Positions 15,405-23,002 of a DNA stretch of 27,229 nucleotides are shown piece after piece. Every line of letters begins with the position of its first letter. The stretch's first letter is position 1. Both the position numbers and the translations under genes were made by a program. This stretch comes from a bacterium (lineage in GTDB: Bacteria; Blakebacterota; Blakebacteria; Blakebacterales; Blakebacteraceae), in contig JALGVQ010000063.1 in NCBI GenBank assembly GCA_025774615.1, positions 1 to 27,229 on the forward strand, in the 5' to 3' direction. The notes under the pieces are model-generated. The model did not search any database, was not told the origin of the DNA, and saw only the letters and a program-made list of their open reading frames with translations.

Positions 15405-15447
15405 TCGCAACAACCGTGGCATGGCACCAGCCTGAGGTAGTGAGAAC

Positions 15448-16113
15448 ATGGCCCGAGCCTCACTGAAAAACCAGATCCGGAATCTGCTCGAAGAGGGAGA
15501 CCTGGATCAGGTCGCTGAGGTGGCCACTGCCAGGCGACGTACTCTCGGTCAGCTCGTCTCGCTGACCTTCGACAGCGATCCCACAATCGTGTACCGGGCG
15601 ATAGAAGCCACCGGAGTCTGTGCCGGAAGGCTCGCAAAGATCGACCCGGACAGTGTCTGGGAACACCTGCGCCGCCTGCTCTGGATGATATCGGAGGAAT
15701 CGGGCGGCATCTGCTGGCACGCTCCCGAATTGATGGCCGAGATCGTCCATCGCCTGCCCGACCAGTTCTCCGAGTACCTTGAAGTCACCGCCTCCTTCCT
15801 GCTCACCATGGAGGAGGAGGACCTCGAACACTTCAGGCCTGCCGCGCTCAGAGCTCTGGGACTGCTCGGTGAGATCCCTGGAGATCTGCGCTCCGAGCTG
15901 ATGCCGGCGGTAACGGCCGCGCTCGATTCACCCGATGCACAGGCTCGTGGAATGGCGGTGTGGGCATTGTCGAGGATGGGTGAGACCGATCTCATATCCG
16001 GACGGAAAGAACTTCTCTCTGACGATGGTGAAGTGGATCACTACCACGATGGCCGGCACCATCGAACTACTATCGCGGACCTGACCAGATCGTTACTCGA
16101 CGCTGTCGGTTGA
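15448..16113 (+). CDS. HEAT-repeat protein, DVU0298-like
   Basis: This 221-residue protein is built of alpha-helical repeats typical of HEAT/ARM proteins: DSDPTIVYRAIEATGVCAGRLA, HFRPAALRALGLLGEIPG and SPDAQARGMAVWALSRMGE. An unusual conserved-looking segment, WMISEESGGICWHAPELMAEI, resembles that of the DVU0298 family of sulfate-reducing bacteria; this is my recollection of the family, not a search result. HEAT proteins act as scaffolds, and the close spacing to the HdrD-like gene (43 bases) suggests a role in assembly or regulation of that complex. The N-terminus is basic and helical. The gene ends inside the 3' end of the convergent SUMT gene, overlapping it by 21 bases. Confidence 0.75.
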   Translation: MARASLKNQIRNLLEEGDLDQVAEVATARRRTLGQLVSLTFDSDPTIVYRAIEATGVCAGRLAKIDPDSVWEHLRRLLWMISEESGGICWHAPELMAEIVHRLPDQFSEYLEVTASFLLTMEEEDLEHFRPAALRALGLLGEIPGDLRSELMPAVTAALDSPDAQARGMAVWALSRMGETDLISGRKELLSDDGEVDHYHDGRHHRTTIADLTRSLLDAVG

Positions 16114-16905
16114 GTCTGCCGGGGGATCTATCCCCTGCTCCTTCATGAACCAGGACAGTTCCGGCCCCCGATCGACAACGTCACCGATGATGAACACCGA
16201 AGGGGCCTCGATGCCATGCGCTCTGATATATTCGGAAACCGTTTCAAGTGTACAGCGATGAGATTGCTGTTCACGGTGTGAAACCCGTTGAACGATTCCG
16301 ACGGGGGTATCGGGCGGTTTCCCGCCCTCGATGAGCGCCCTGCTCCACTCCTCTGCCGTACTCACCCCCATATAGAACACCAGCGTCCCCGGAAAGGCCG
16401 CCAGGGCACCATAGTCGAAGGCCGGTCCTTCGCGGTCATGTCTTTCCCTGCCGGTCACCAGGGCAACAGCGGATGACTCGTCGCGGTGGGTGAGCGGTAT
16501 TTCTGCGTAAGCGGCCACAGCCAGGCCGGTGGTGATACCGGGTACGATCTCGTAAGGGATCCCTTCCGCGCGAAGCTCCTCGGCTTCCTCAGCACCCCGT
16601 CCGAAGATCGACGGATCTCCTCCCTTGAGCCGCACAACCGCGAGTCCCCGCTTTGCCCGGTCAAGCATGATCCCGACGATCTCTTCCTGGCTGAAACTGC
16701 GGCCCGAGCCGTGACGTCCGAGCACAATGATCTCGGCATCCTCTCTCGCGTGATCGAGGATCGATTGATTCGCCAGGTAATCACAGAGGATGACGTCGGC
16801 GCTATTCAGACACTCCGCGCCCCGCAACGTGATGAGTCCCGGATCACCGGGACCGGCACCGACAAGGAATACCGTACCAGGTTTGATATCGTCTCTGTTC
16901 ATCAT
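16093..16905 (-). CDS. cobA: Uroporphyrinogen-III C-methyltransferase (SUMT)
   Basis: This 270-residue enzyme methylates uroporphyrinogen III at C2 and C7 using S-adenosylmethionine to give precorrin-2, the first committed step to siroheme and cobalamin. The diagnostic motifs are VGAGPGDPGLIT (15-26), DVILCDYL, VVRLKGGDPSIFGRGAEE (91-107), PGITTGLAVAAYAEIPLTHR and LVFYMGV. Length fits the single-domain SUMT family; there is no fused uroporphyrinogen-III synthase. The start is the first of two adjacent ATGs, preceded by CAGG about 6-9 bases away. It is the last gene of the leftward Dsr/siroheme block, 30 bases after cbiX/sirB. Its 3' end overlaps that of the convergent HEAT-protein gene. Confidence 0.95.
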   Translation of the reverse strand: MMNRDDIKPGTVFLVGAGPGDPGLITLRGAECLNSADVILCDYLANQSILDHAREDAEIIVLGRHGSGRSFSQEEIVGIMLDRAKRGLAVVRLKGGDPSIFGRGAEEAEELRAEGIPYEIVPGITTGLAVAAYAEIPLTHRDESSAVALVTGRERHDREGPAFDYGALAAFPGTLVFYMGVSTAEEWSRALIEGGKPPDTPVGIVQRVSHREQQSHRCTLETVSEYIRAHGIEAPSVFIIGDVVDRGPELSWFMKEQGIDPPADSTDSVE

Positions 16906-16935
16906 CCGTTACCTGATCTTCAGTCTCACGAGATT

Positions 16936-17295
16936 TCACTCACCCGACTGGCTGATGATTTCGAGGAGCAGTTTCCTGAACAGCGGGTGCTGCCCCACTG
17001 CCGGCAGCAACTCCACATCGATATGCCCGAACCGCGTACGGGCTTCCTCCACCATGGGACCGATCTCCCCGGTAACATGGCCCTCTCCGGTCAGAAAGAG
17101 CGGGAGGATACGGAATGTTGTGGTACCGTTCTCAACCGCCTCGGAGAGAACATCCATCAGCGATGGCGGTCCATGGTCCATATACGCCAGTCGTACGGCA
17201 TCTTCTCCGGGAACCTTCTGCACTGAGGCGATGAGGCCTTCAACCGAATCACGCCATTCCGGTTTCGTGCTGCCATGAGCGATCACGATCAGCAT
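16936..17295 (-). CDS. sirB: Sirohydrochlorin chelatase, short CbiX/SirB type
   Basis: This 119-residue protein is a single CbiX domain that inserts Fe(II), or Co(II) in the cobalamin route, into sirohydrochlorin. The two metal-binding histidines are visible: H7 in VIAHGS and H73 in GEGHVTGEI, with the typical PLFL segment before the second. The start was placed at 17295 because AGGGGG lies about 5 bases upstream and the sequence opens directly with the first beta strand. The longer frame adds 12 unlikely residues. It overlaps the stop of the preceding fusion gene by 7 bases. Small CbiX proteins dimerise to form one active site. Given the Dsr context, ferrochelation to siroheme is the likely main job. 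Confidence 0.9.
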   Translation of the reverse strand: MLIVIAHGSTKPEWRDSVEGLIASVQKVPGEDAVRLAYMDHGPPSLMDVLSEAVENGTTTFRILPLFLTGEGHVTGEIGPMVEEARTRFGHIDVELLPAVGQHPLFRKLLLEIISQSGE

Positions 17296-19313
17296 CTGTT
17301 CCCCCTTTCCGGAATTCGGGCCTCTATCCATTCATCCGCTTCCTTCAGCGCCTTCAGGAATCCCTCGCTTGAAGCCATGCCGGCCACCCTGGCCGTCACC
17401 AGGCTATCGATATCTTCCGAAGTCCAGACGGAAACTCCTTCGGGAGTAACCGCATCGGTCATTGATCCGAATGAGTTGAAATCCATGATCATGAGGGGCC
17501 TTTGCCCGAAATCACGCAGTCCCCCGAGAACCGTCATATCGAGCACCGGATCGGGATGATCGATCCCGAAATAGACATGATCGGCGTCCGCGATGGCTCT
17601 GATCACACTTTCTTCGGAATAGGCATGGACCCGCAGACGCTGACCGTCACCCAGGGCAGCCCGAAGAAGTTTCATCTGACCGTGATGACATCGATACACG
17701 ACTGTTTTCCGCTGTCCATGTACGCTGTATTCATCAGCCAGTGTTCTCAGTATCGAGTGTGAGGTCGTCGATCCCCCTATAACCACATGGCGGCCGACAT
17801 CCATCCTGATGCCGGTTTCACGTTCTACACCGGTGAGCGCTGCATGGCAGTAGCTGGTCGCATACCCGCCCCAGGATGTCTCGGCACGCACCGCCCCGGT
17901 GAGACGGGCAGCGCTCTCCATCAACGCCTCCGATCGCGGACCTTTCATCTCCGAATGACCAGCGATCCGGCAAGCAGTCTGCAACTGTGCCAGTACGTCT
18001 GTATCACCCGGCAGATCGCTGTTCAGTCCCGCTGCCGTTCGCATCAGGTGATGCCAGGCCTCCGGCCCCTGGAAGAGGTTCACTTCGACTCCATTACCCT
18101 CAGACCCGAAAAAGATCTGTCGGATCTCATCCACTGCCCGATCCCGTTCGCCCGGATCGTTGAAGCGGGTCAGCCAGCCGTAGAGTTCGACCCGCTGACA
18201 GGTATTCCACACAAAAGCTTCTTCCGCGTACCCGCGCTCACGCACCTGATCAAGGCATTCCAGGATCGCCTTCCTGTGCTTCTTGACCGATCCGAACGCG
18301 TCGGGATCACAGTGATTCAACTGCGGTCCACCAGAAGTGCGGGCATCCCGGGCCGTCGATACACCGATCATCACCAGCGAATCAGTGTCCTCAACTGCCG
18401 ATTCCTTTTCTGATCTCCACACGAGAATCGGCTCCGGCTCAGGTCCGATGACCCTCTGCGGACCCCGAATCACAATATTCCTCAACGCGGTGATGAAGGA
18501 CTCCGAGGCATCCAGATTTTCACACTCGAAGATCTCAATGCCACGTACCTCATCACGTACCGCCCCCCTCACGGTGAGATTGACGACCGGGAGCAGCGGA
18601 GTGACAAGTACACGGCTCTCTCCTGATTCGGCCAGCGTCCGGATCCGGTCGCCTATCCCGGCATTCCGGTCCCCAACCGGCGTGGATCCTCTCTGGTACG
18701 CGACCGATATCCGGTCCAGGGGCCATCCGAGACGTTGTGAGATGAGTCTGATGGTCCACTGCGTCTGTTCTTCAAATGGATCACCGTTACCAGAGCCATT
18801 ACCGGGGACAGGGGAGGCCGTAAAGAGCAGGTGGCAGTTCTCCGGAGCCAGTTCATTGGCTGACGCGAAATCGGCAATAAACCTGGCCTGGGCATTCACA
18901 TACCCGATGTCATCGAACCAGGCGGTCCTGGTCGCAACATTGAGATGAAGTCCCGATTCCGCCATCTGATGATAGATGTACCGGATCACATCACCGGTTG
19001 TGCTGCGGCTGTACTGGGGAGAGAGGGGCACCACAACCAGTTCTTCGAATCCGGATGTAATGATCTCATCGATCAGCTCAGTCAGAGAAGACTGGTCACG
19101 GCTGTATGCGGGATAGACATCCCAACCGGCGGGTAGTGATTCGGAGAGAACCCCGGACAACCTCGACAGAGATTGAGTCTGTCTGCGATCCGATTCCTCA
19201 TCAACAGGTCGTGCTACATCGACAAGAAGCGCACATCGCCGTCTCGCGACCCCGGCACGATCCTGCCTGGACGGCCCATTGTCGATCTGACGATCTGTTG
19301 TGAAAGCAGACAT
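17289..19313 (-). CDS. Fusion: ferrochelatase-like domain plus glutamyl-tRNA reductase-like domain
   Basis: This 674-residue protein joins two tetrapyrrole-enzyme folds. Residues about 25-290 resemble ferrochelatase: the PLSPQYSRSTTG motif (96-107), a LLFTASPVP segment (162-170) where ferrochelatases have FSAHGLP, and VAYQRG (204-209). The catalytic His of SAHG is Ser here, so normal heme chelation is doubtful. Residues about 312-660 resemble glutamyl-tRNA reductase (HemA): NTCQRVELYGW with the catalytic Cys372, MRTAAGLNSDLPGDTDVLAQ, and RLTGAVRAETSWGGYA. The usual NADPH loop (IGAGEMG) is replaced by IGGSTTSHS (512-520). It lies 17 bases after sirC and overlaps sirB, clearly a siroheme operon member. 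It could start 5-aminolevulinate synthesis, or be a non-catalytic scaffold. The start is only weakly supported by GGAG 12 bases upstream. Confidence 0.82.
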   Translation of the reverse strand: MSAFTTDRQIDNGPSRQDRAGVARRRCALLVDVARPVDEESDRRQTQSLSRLSGVLSESLPAGWDVYPAYSRDQSSLTELIDEIITSGFEELVVVPLSPQYSRSTTGDVIRYIYHQMAESGLHLNVATRTAWFDDIGYVNAQARFIADFASANELAPENCHLLFTASPVPGNGSGNGDPFEEQTQWTIRLISQRLGWPLDRISVAYQRGSTPVGDRNAGIGDRIRTLAESGESRVLVTPLLPVVNLTVRGAVRDEVRGIEIFECENLDASESFITALRNIVIRGPQRVIGPEPEPILVWRSEKESAVEDTDSLVMIGVSTARDARTSGGPQLNHCDPDAFGSVKKHRKAILECLDQVRERGYAEEAFVWNTCQRVELYGWLTRFNDPGERDRAVDEIRQIFFGSEGNGVEVNLFQGPEAWHHLMRTAAGLNSDLPGDTDVLAQLQTACRIAGHSEMKGPRSEALMESAARLTGAVRAETSWGGYATSYCHAALTGVERETGIRMDVGRHVVIGGSTTSHSILRTLADEYSVHGQRKTVVYRCHHGQMKLLRAALGDGQRLRVHAYSEESVIRAIADADHVYFGIDHPDPVLDMTVLGGLRDFGQRPLMIMDFNSFGSMTDAVTPEGVSVWTSEDIDSLVTARVAGMASSEGFLKALKEADEWIEARIPERGNRC

Positions 19314-19330
19314 GCGCGGGCTTGCTCCAA

Positions 19331-19792
19331 TCAGGAATCTTTTCCTGAGAGCAGGTCGGAGATCCGGTCTCGCTTACGTCGTGCCAGACCCGGATCGCGA
19401 CCGTCGGAAAAGACCGCCACCGTTACTCCATCATCCTCGAGCAGGGCCCCGAAGATCACCTGTGAACTATCAGAAGATGACGCATCGCAGATGAGTACGC
19501 CAGACTCTCTTGCAGCGCGTACAACCTCCTCGTTCCCCTCCCGGTCATCAGTCGCCGCAACCGCGAGAAACATTCCGGCGAGATGATCCACCCGAAAAGC
19601 CTCTTCCAGCCAGCGCGCCTCTCCTGATTCAACCAGATCGGATAACTCATCCGTGATGGCAGGGGATACCACCGTCACGCGGGCGTCGGCCTTACGGAGG
19701 TTCCGGACTTTCCTGGTTCCCACTTCTCCCCCTCCGACCACCAGACAATCTTTACCCGCGACACTGAGTCCGATCGGCAGAAAACGCATCAT
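19331..19792 (-). CDS. sirC: Precorrin-2 dehydrogenase, short SirC/Met8 N-terminal type
   Basis: This 153-residue protein has the NAD-binding domain that oxidises precorrin-2 to sirohydrochlorin: MRFLPIGLSVAGKDCLVVGGGEVGTRKV, then VTVVSP, AATDDREGNEEVV and AVFSDGRDPGLARRKRD. The start at 19792 overlaps the stop of the preceding gene (TGATG), so it is translationally coupled; the longer open frame upstream is the neighbour's antiparallel shadow. It ends soon after the ARRKRD helix, whereas Met8, CysG-N and most SirC proteins continue with a dimerisation and C-terminal domain (about 200 residues or more). Chelatase function is therefore unlikely and would fall to the CbiX-type protein downstream. 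The catalytic Asp is hard to place because the usual NVxDxP motif reads CDASSSDSS. Confidence 0.85.
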   Translation of the reverse strand: MMRFLPIGLSVAGKDCLVVGGGEVGTRKVRNLRKADARVTVVSPAITDELSDLVESGEARWLEEAFRVDHLAGMFLAVAATDDREGNEEVVRAARESGVLICDASSSDSSQVIFGALLEDDGVTVAVFSDGRDPGLARRKRDRISDLLSGKDS

Positions 19793-20343
19793 CAGTGTCC
19801 CACCGTCAGGACCCCACTCGCTGCCAGAGTCAGGATAAAGACCTCCAGCAGTGCCATGATCGCATACGCCCGGTCTTTTTTCCTGATCAGTACCGGTGTG
19901 ATCCCTGCATAGCAGACGATGGTGATAGCTGACAGGATAGCGATCGGGATGAAGTTGAGATAATCCCCCTTCCCGATCTGGGACAACCACGACCATCCGG
20001 TCAGGAGGTGCTCCTGGTGCAGGAACTGTTCGTTGAGCGCTCCCAGATAATCGTGAACGTTCATCGTCCAGTAGTCGGACAGCTGTTCGATAGGGATCAC
20101 GGGCGGTAATATCCGCAGGACGTACAGGGCGAAGGAAACCAGCAGGAGTCCCAGGCCCAGGAACATGCCGACCTCGAGGATCTTCGCGTAGAGCAGCTGC
20201 TCCTCAAGAGCACCCGGAGAAGCATCGGACGCCACCACGTCAATACTGTCATCTACTCCCGGAGTGCCAGGTTCTTCATCTGTGCTCTCGTTTGTGCTTA
20301 TCTCCCCGTCGGTCATGTCCGGAGCATTCGATTCTTCGTTCAT
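19792..20343 (-). CDS. DUF1634-like small membrane protein
   Basis: This 183-residue protein has an acidic, disordered-looking N-terminus (about 1-48) rich in Glu, Asp, Ser and Thr. Three membrane helices follow (about 56-79, 130-152 and 160-182), with a loop between the first two containing NVHDYLGALNEQFLHQEHLL. The pattern resembles DUF1634 proteins, which are often encoded beside TauE/SafE permeases, as here: the permease stop lies 9 bases upstream. AGGA precedes the ATG by about 9 bases. It probably assists or modulates the permease. The acidic extension is not a usual part of the family as I know it. Function is unknown. Confidence 0.72.
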   Translation of the reverse strand: MNEESNAPDMTDGEISTNESTDEEPGTPGVDDSIDVVASDASPGALEEQLLYAKILEVGMFLGLGLLLVSFALYVLRILPPVIPIEQLSDYWTMNVHDYLGALNEQFLHQEHLLTGWSWLSQIGKGDYLNFIPIAILSAITIVCYAGITPVLIRKKDRAYAIMALLEVFILTLAASGVLTVGH

Positions 20344-20352
20344 TGAGATGTC

Positions 20353-21384
20353 CTAGACGATGAACGGGAGTCCGAGTCCCTTGGTTATGGCCTTCAGACC
20401 GGCGAAGAGAAGAAGGCCGATTACTATCTTGCGAACAACAGTGGGTTTGGCGACCCGGAGGAGCCGGACACCGATCAGAGATCCCAGCATGATCCCGACC
20501 AGGGAGGGCACAACCATCATCGGGATCACCGCGCCCTTGTTGATATAGATCCATGCCGCCGATGTGTCGGTGATGGAGAGCAGAAACTTGCTTGTGGCCA
20601 CACTGATTTTCAGGGGCACACCCATGACGAGATTGAGGACGGGCACGTTCGCCCACCCCGCGCCGAGACCGAACATCCCGGCGGCAAATCCGACTCCGAT
20701 GAAGAGCAGGAGACCGGGAAGTGTCCGGTGGATCTTCCAGTTTATCTCCCGGCCCAGACTGGCTTCGGAATAGACACCATAGATCCCGAGAACGGATGAC
20801 AACCTGTCCGCCTGCTCCACTTCCGGAAACTCGGACTTTTTCGCTGTCATCAACAGAATGACGATTCCCAGGATCGCGATTCCCAGTGAAGTCTGTATAA
20901 CATTGGTGGGAAGAGCCAGTCCCACCATCGCTCCGGCGATAGCGCAGGTCGAAGCGATCAGCGCTACCGGTATTGCCAGCCGGAGACTGGCCAGATTCAT
21001 CTTCAGGAATCCCGGCCCGGCCGCGAGTGCGCCGGCCAGCGCAACCAGGAGCCCGGCCCCCCGGACGAAATCGAGATGGAACGGGAAGAATCCGCTGACG
21101 ATGGGAACATAGAGAACCCCACCTCCAACCCCACCCAGAGCGGCGAGAATACCCATGATGAAGGTGAGCACCAGCAGGACGAGTGGCCAGACCCACCAGG
21201 CGACATCAGGTCCGGTCACCACCTGAGCACCCTCCTGCCCCATCACCACCTCGCCTGGACAGAGGAGCAGTAAAAGCAGAGTGAGGATACAGACCCGACG
21301 CCCGGTGGCCCCGGTGGCCCCGACGCGGTTTAAAAAGTTGTGCCTGAATTTCTGGTTCGTTGCCATTCCTGATGTCATTCGCAA
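20353..21384 (-). CDS. TauE/SafE-family sulfite exporter-like permease
   Basis: This 343-residue membrane protein has the duplicated TauE/SafE layout. After an N-terminal hydrophobic signal or first helix (about 30-50) come segments with the family glycine motifs GILAALGGVGGGVLYVPI and, in the second half, GFAAGMFGLGAGWANVPVLNLVMGVPLKISVATSKFL. About eight or nine helices are visible. Family members export sulfite, sulfoacetate or taurine-derived anions, or import sulfur anions. Position inside a dsr/siroheme operon favours sulfite or another sulfur oxyanion. The start is TTG at 21384, with AGAGG six bases upstream; ATGs at 21378 and 21366 are alternatives. The DUF1634-like gene follows. Confidence 0.88.
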   Translation of the reverse strand: MRMTSGMATNQKFRHNFLNRVGATGATGRRVCILTLLLLLLCPGEVVMGQEGAQVVTGPDVAWWVWPLVLLVLTFIMGILAALGGVGGGVLYVPIVSGFFPFHLDFVRGAGLLVALAGALAAGPGFLKMNLASLRLAIPVALIASTCAIAGAMVGLALPTNVIQTSLGIAILGIVILLMTAKKSEFPEVEQADRLSSVLGIYGVYSEASLGREINWKIHRTLPGLLLFIGVGFAAGMFGLGAGWANVPVLNLVMGVPLKISVATSKFLLSITDTSAAWIYINKGAVIPMMVVPSLVGIMLGSLIGVRLLRVAKPTVVRKIVIGLLLFAGLKAITKGLGLPFIV

Positions 21385-21423
21385 TGCCGACCTCTGCTGT
21401 GCCGTTTGTGGATGCCTGGATGC

Positions 21424-22242
21424 CTAGGGAAGTGGATCGAACCAGTTGATATTGAAGTTCACTTCCTTCACACCATGAACGGATTGAACGATCTCGTGGA
21501 TGGTGTCCCCTGTGCGGCCCGATGGAAGCATCGGCGCGGATCCTGCTACCGATACAATACCTGAGGTCGCCTCGATGTCGAAATCGATGGCCCGTGTTTC
21601 GGTCGCGCTGGCCAGGGCAAGCCTTACATGACATTCGAGCTGGAAGTCCTTCAGGCGGTTGAGGACATCATCCGTGAGATTGAATTCAGTCTGCCTGACG
21701 GTGCTCTCCAGCATACCACAGGCCACGGTGAAATTGACCTGATCGAGATTCAGTACGATGTCATAGAGTGCCGGATCGTTGATATCTTCTCCGTACATCA
21801 TCCTGATCCAGCGGGCACGGGCATCATCCACGTTGTGGAGGTACCGTTCTGCAGCAGCCCTGTCCATGTCATCGGATTCCTGCAGGATCCCCAACCTGGT
21901 CTCCAGCGACGCGATGAGGCGAACGCGTACCACCGCGGGCACCCCGCGCAGCAGGAGCTGTCCGCAGAGACCGTGGTAGACCAGGTTACCCTCGACCGCG
22001 TGATCGGCCAGAACGGATAGAATGGCGGCCTTGTAGAGCCTGGTGGAGGCAGAAAGCTTCTCCCACATCCGCGGCGGGGTTTCCCAGCGGTTGATCAGAT
22101 CCTCTTCGGCAATACCCAGACCAGCGGCTGCTTCCTGAGCCACTTCCCGACCAAGGATGGGATAGCCAAGCTCTTCAGCCAGGCATGCCGCCATCGCCAG
22201 GCCTCCACTTTTCGTACCTCGACTGATCGCGATGATCGCCAC
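21424..22242 (-). CDS. Cytidylate-kinase-like protein with C-terminal BON-like domain
   Basis: Residues 1 to about 190 match the cytidylate-kinase-like family: MAIIAISRGTKSGGLAMAACLAEELGYPILGREV, HGLCGQLLLRGVPAVVRVRL, and RAAAERYLHNVDDARARWIRMMYG. The N-terminal loop lacks the Lys of a standard P-loop (SRGTKSGG rather than GxxGxGK). Residues about 200-268 look like a BON domain (VRLALAS..., SGIVSVAGSAP, VQSVHGVKEVNFNI), a small phospholipid- or ligand-binding fold. The first part is a paralogue of the next gene upstream (22325-22978), which lacks BON. The start is GTG, with AGGGGAAG upstream. True CMP kinase function is doubtful; a regulatory nucleotide-binding role near dsr genes is possible but unproven. 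Confidence 0.78.
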   Translation of the reverse strand: MAIIAISRGTKSGGLAMAACLAEELGYPILGREVAQEAAAGLGIAEEDLINRWETPPRMWEKLSASTRLYKAAILSVLADHAVEGNLVYHGLCGQLLLRGVPAVVRVRLIASLETRLGILQESDDMDRAAAERYLHNVDDARARWIRMMYGEDINDPALYDIVLNLDQVNFTVACGMLESTVRQTEFNLTDDVLNRLKDFQLECHVRLALASATETRAIDFDIEATSGIVSVAGSAPMLPSGRTGDTIHEIVQSVHGVKEVNFNINWFDPLP

Positions 22243-22324
22243 GCTTCACTTCCCCTGTTCTGTATGTATGATCCAATTGGGCGCACCCGGCTGGATCCGA
22301 TCTGCCTGCCAGAGAGATCGTGTC

Positions 22325-22978
22325 TCAGTCACGTTTGGAAAGAGCCTCCTGGAGACGGGCCCGGCATTCAGATTCGCGCGCTTCCAGAGCCGCGACTGTT
22401 TCTGCTGTCCGCTGGTACGCTGGTTCCGCCACAACCTCGGTTATGATCGCACACACCGTGTCGATCGAGATCGCCTCCAGATTCAACGCCAGGTCAAATG
22501 TCGACAGATCATCTGAATCGATGTCATACATGATTTTCACCCATCGAGCGTGGTCCCGGTCCTGGGCTTTCAGAAAATGCTCGGCCGATTGTTGGCTCAT
22601 GTGATGGTGCACTCTACGCAAGGCCTTCACCCGTATCTCCATCGGCGTAGTGAGACGTGTGCGCAGTACTCCCGGTAAACCGCTCAGAAAGTATCTCCCT
22701 GCCAGACCGTGGTAGATGAGGTCATCCTCGATGCAGTACTTCAGGAGCACGGTCTGCACCGCGAGGGTATATATCTCCCGTTCGTGAGTCAGACGTGCCC
22801 ACAATCCAGGTACCGACTCGTATTTCACCGTCAGTAACTCCGGTGATGCCCCAAGACTTCTGGCAGCCTCCCGCAGTACTTCCCTGGCTATTACCCGATA
22901 ACCGAGAACATCGGCGAGACAGCTTGCCAGCTTCTCGCCACCGCTCATTTCCCCCCGTGAGATGGTGATGATCGCCAC
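22325..22978 (-). CDS. Cytidylate-kinase-like protein
   Basis: This 217-residue protein is a paralogue of the gene downstream: MAIITISRGEMSGGEKLASCLADVLGYRVIAREVL, HGLAGRYFLSGLPGVLRTRL, SAEHFLKAQDRDHARWVKIMYD and a DLALNLE segment follow the same order. The family is annotated as cytidylate-kinase-like because of its P-loop-kinase fold, but the loop here (SRGEMSGGEK) is not a normal Walker A. The tail (about 190-217) is helical and charged and replaces the BON domain of its paralogue. The start is GTG, with AAGGGA six bases upstream. It lies 24 bases after dsrN, so it is almost surely in the dsr operon. Substrate and role are unknown. Confidence 0.78.
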   Translation of the reverse strand: MAIITISRGEMSGGEKLASCLADVLGYRVIAREVLREAARSLGASPELLTVKYESVPGLWARLTHEREIYTLAVQTVLLKYCIEDDLIYHGLAGRYFLSGLPGVLRTRLTTPMEIRVKALRRVHHHMSQQSAEHFLKAQDRDHARWVKIMYDIDSDDLSTFDLALNLEAISIDTVCAIITEVVAEPAYQRTAETVAALEARESECRARLQEALSKRD

Positions 22979-23002
22979 GGTTAATCCCTTCCCGGTGGAT
23001 GA

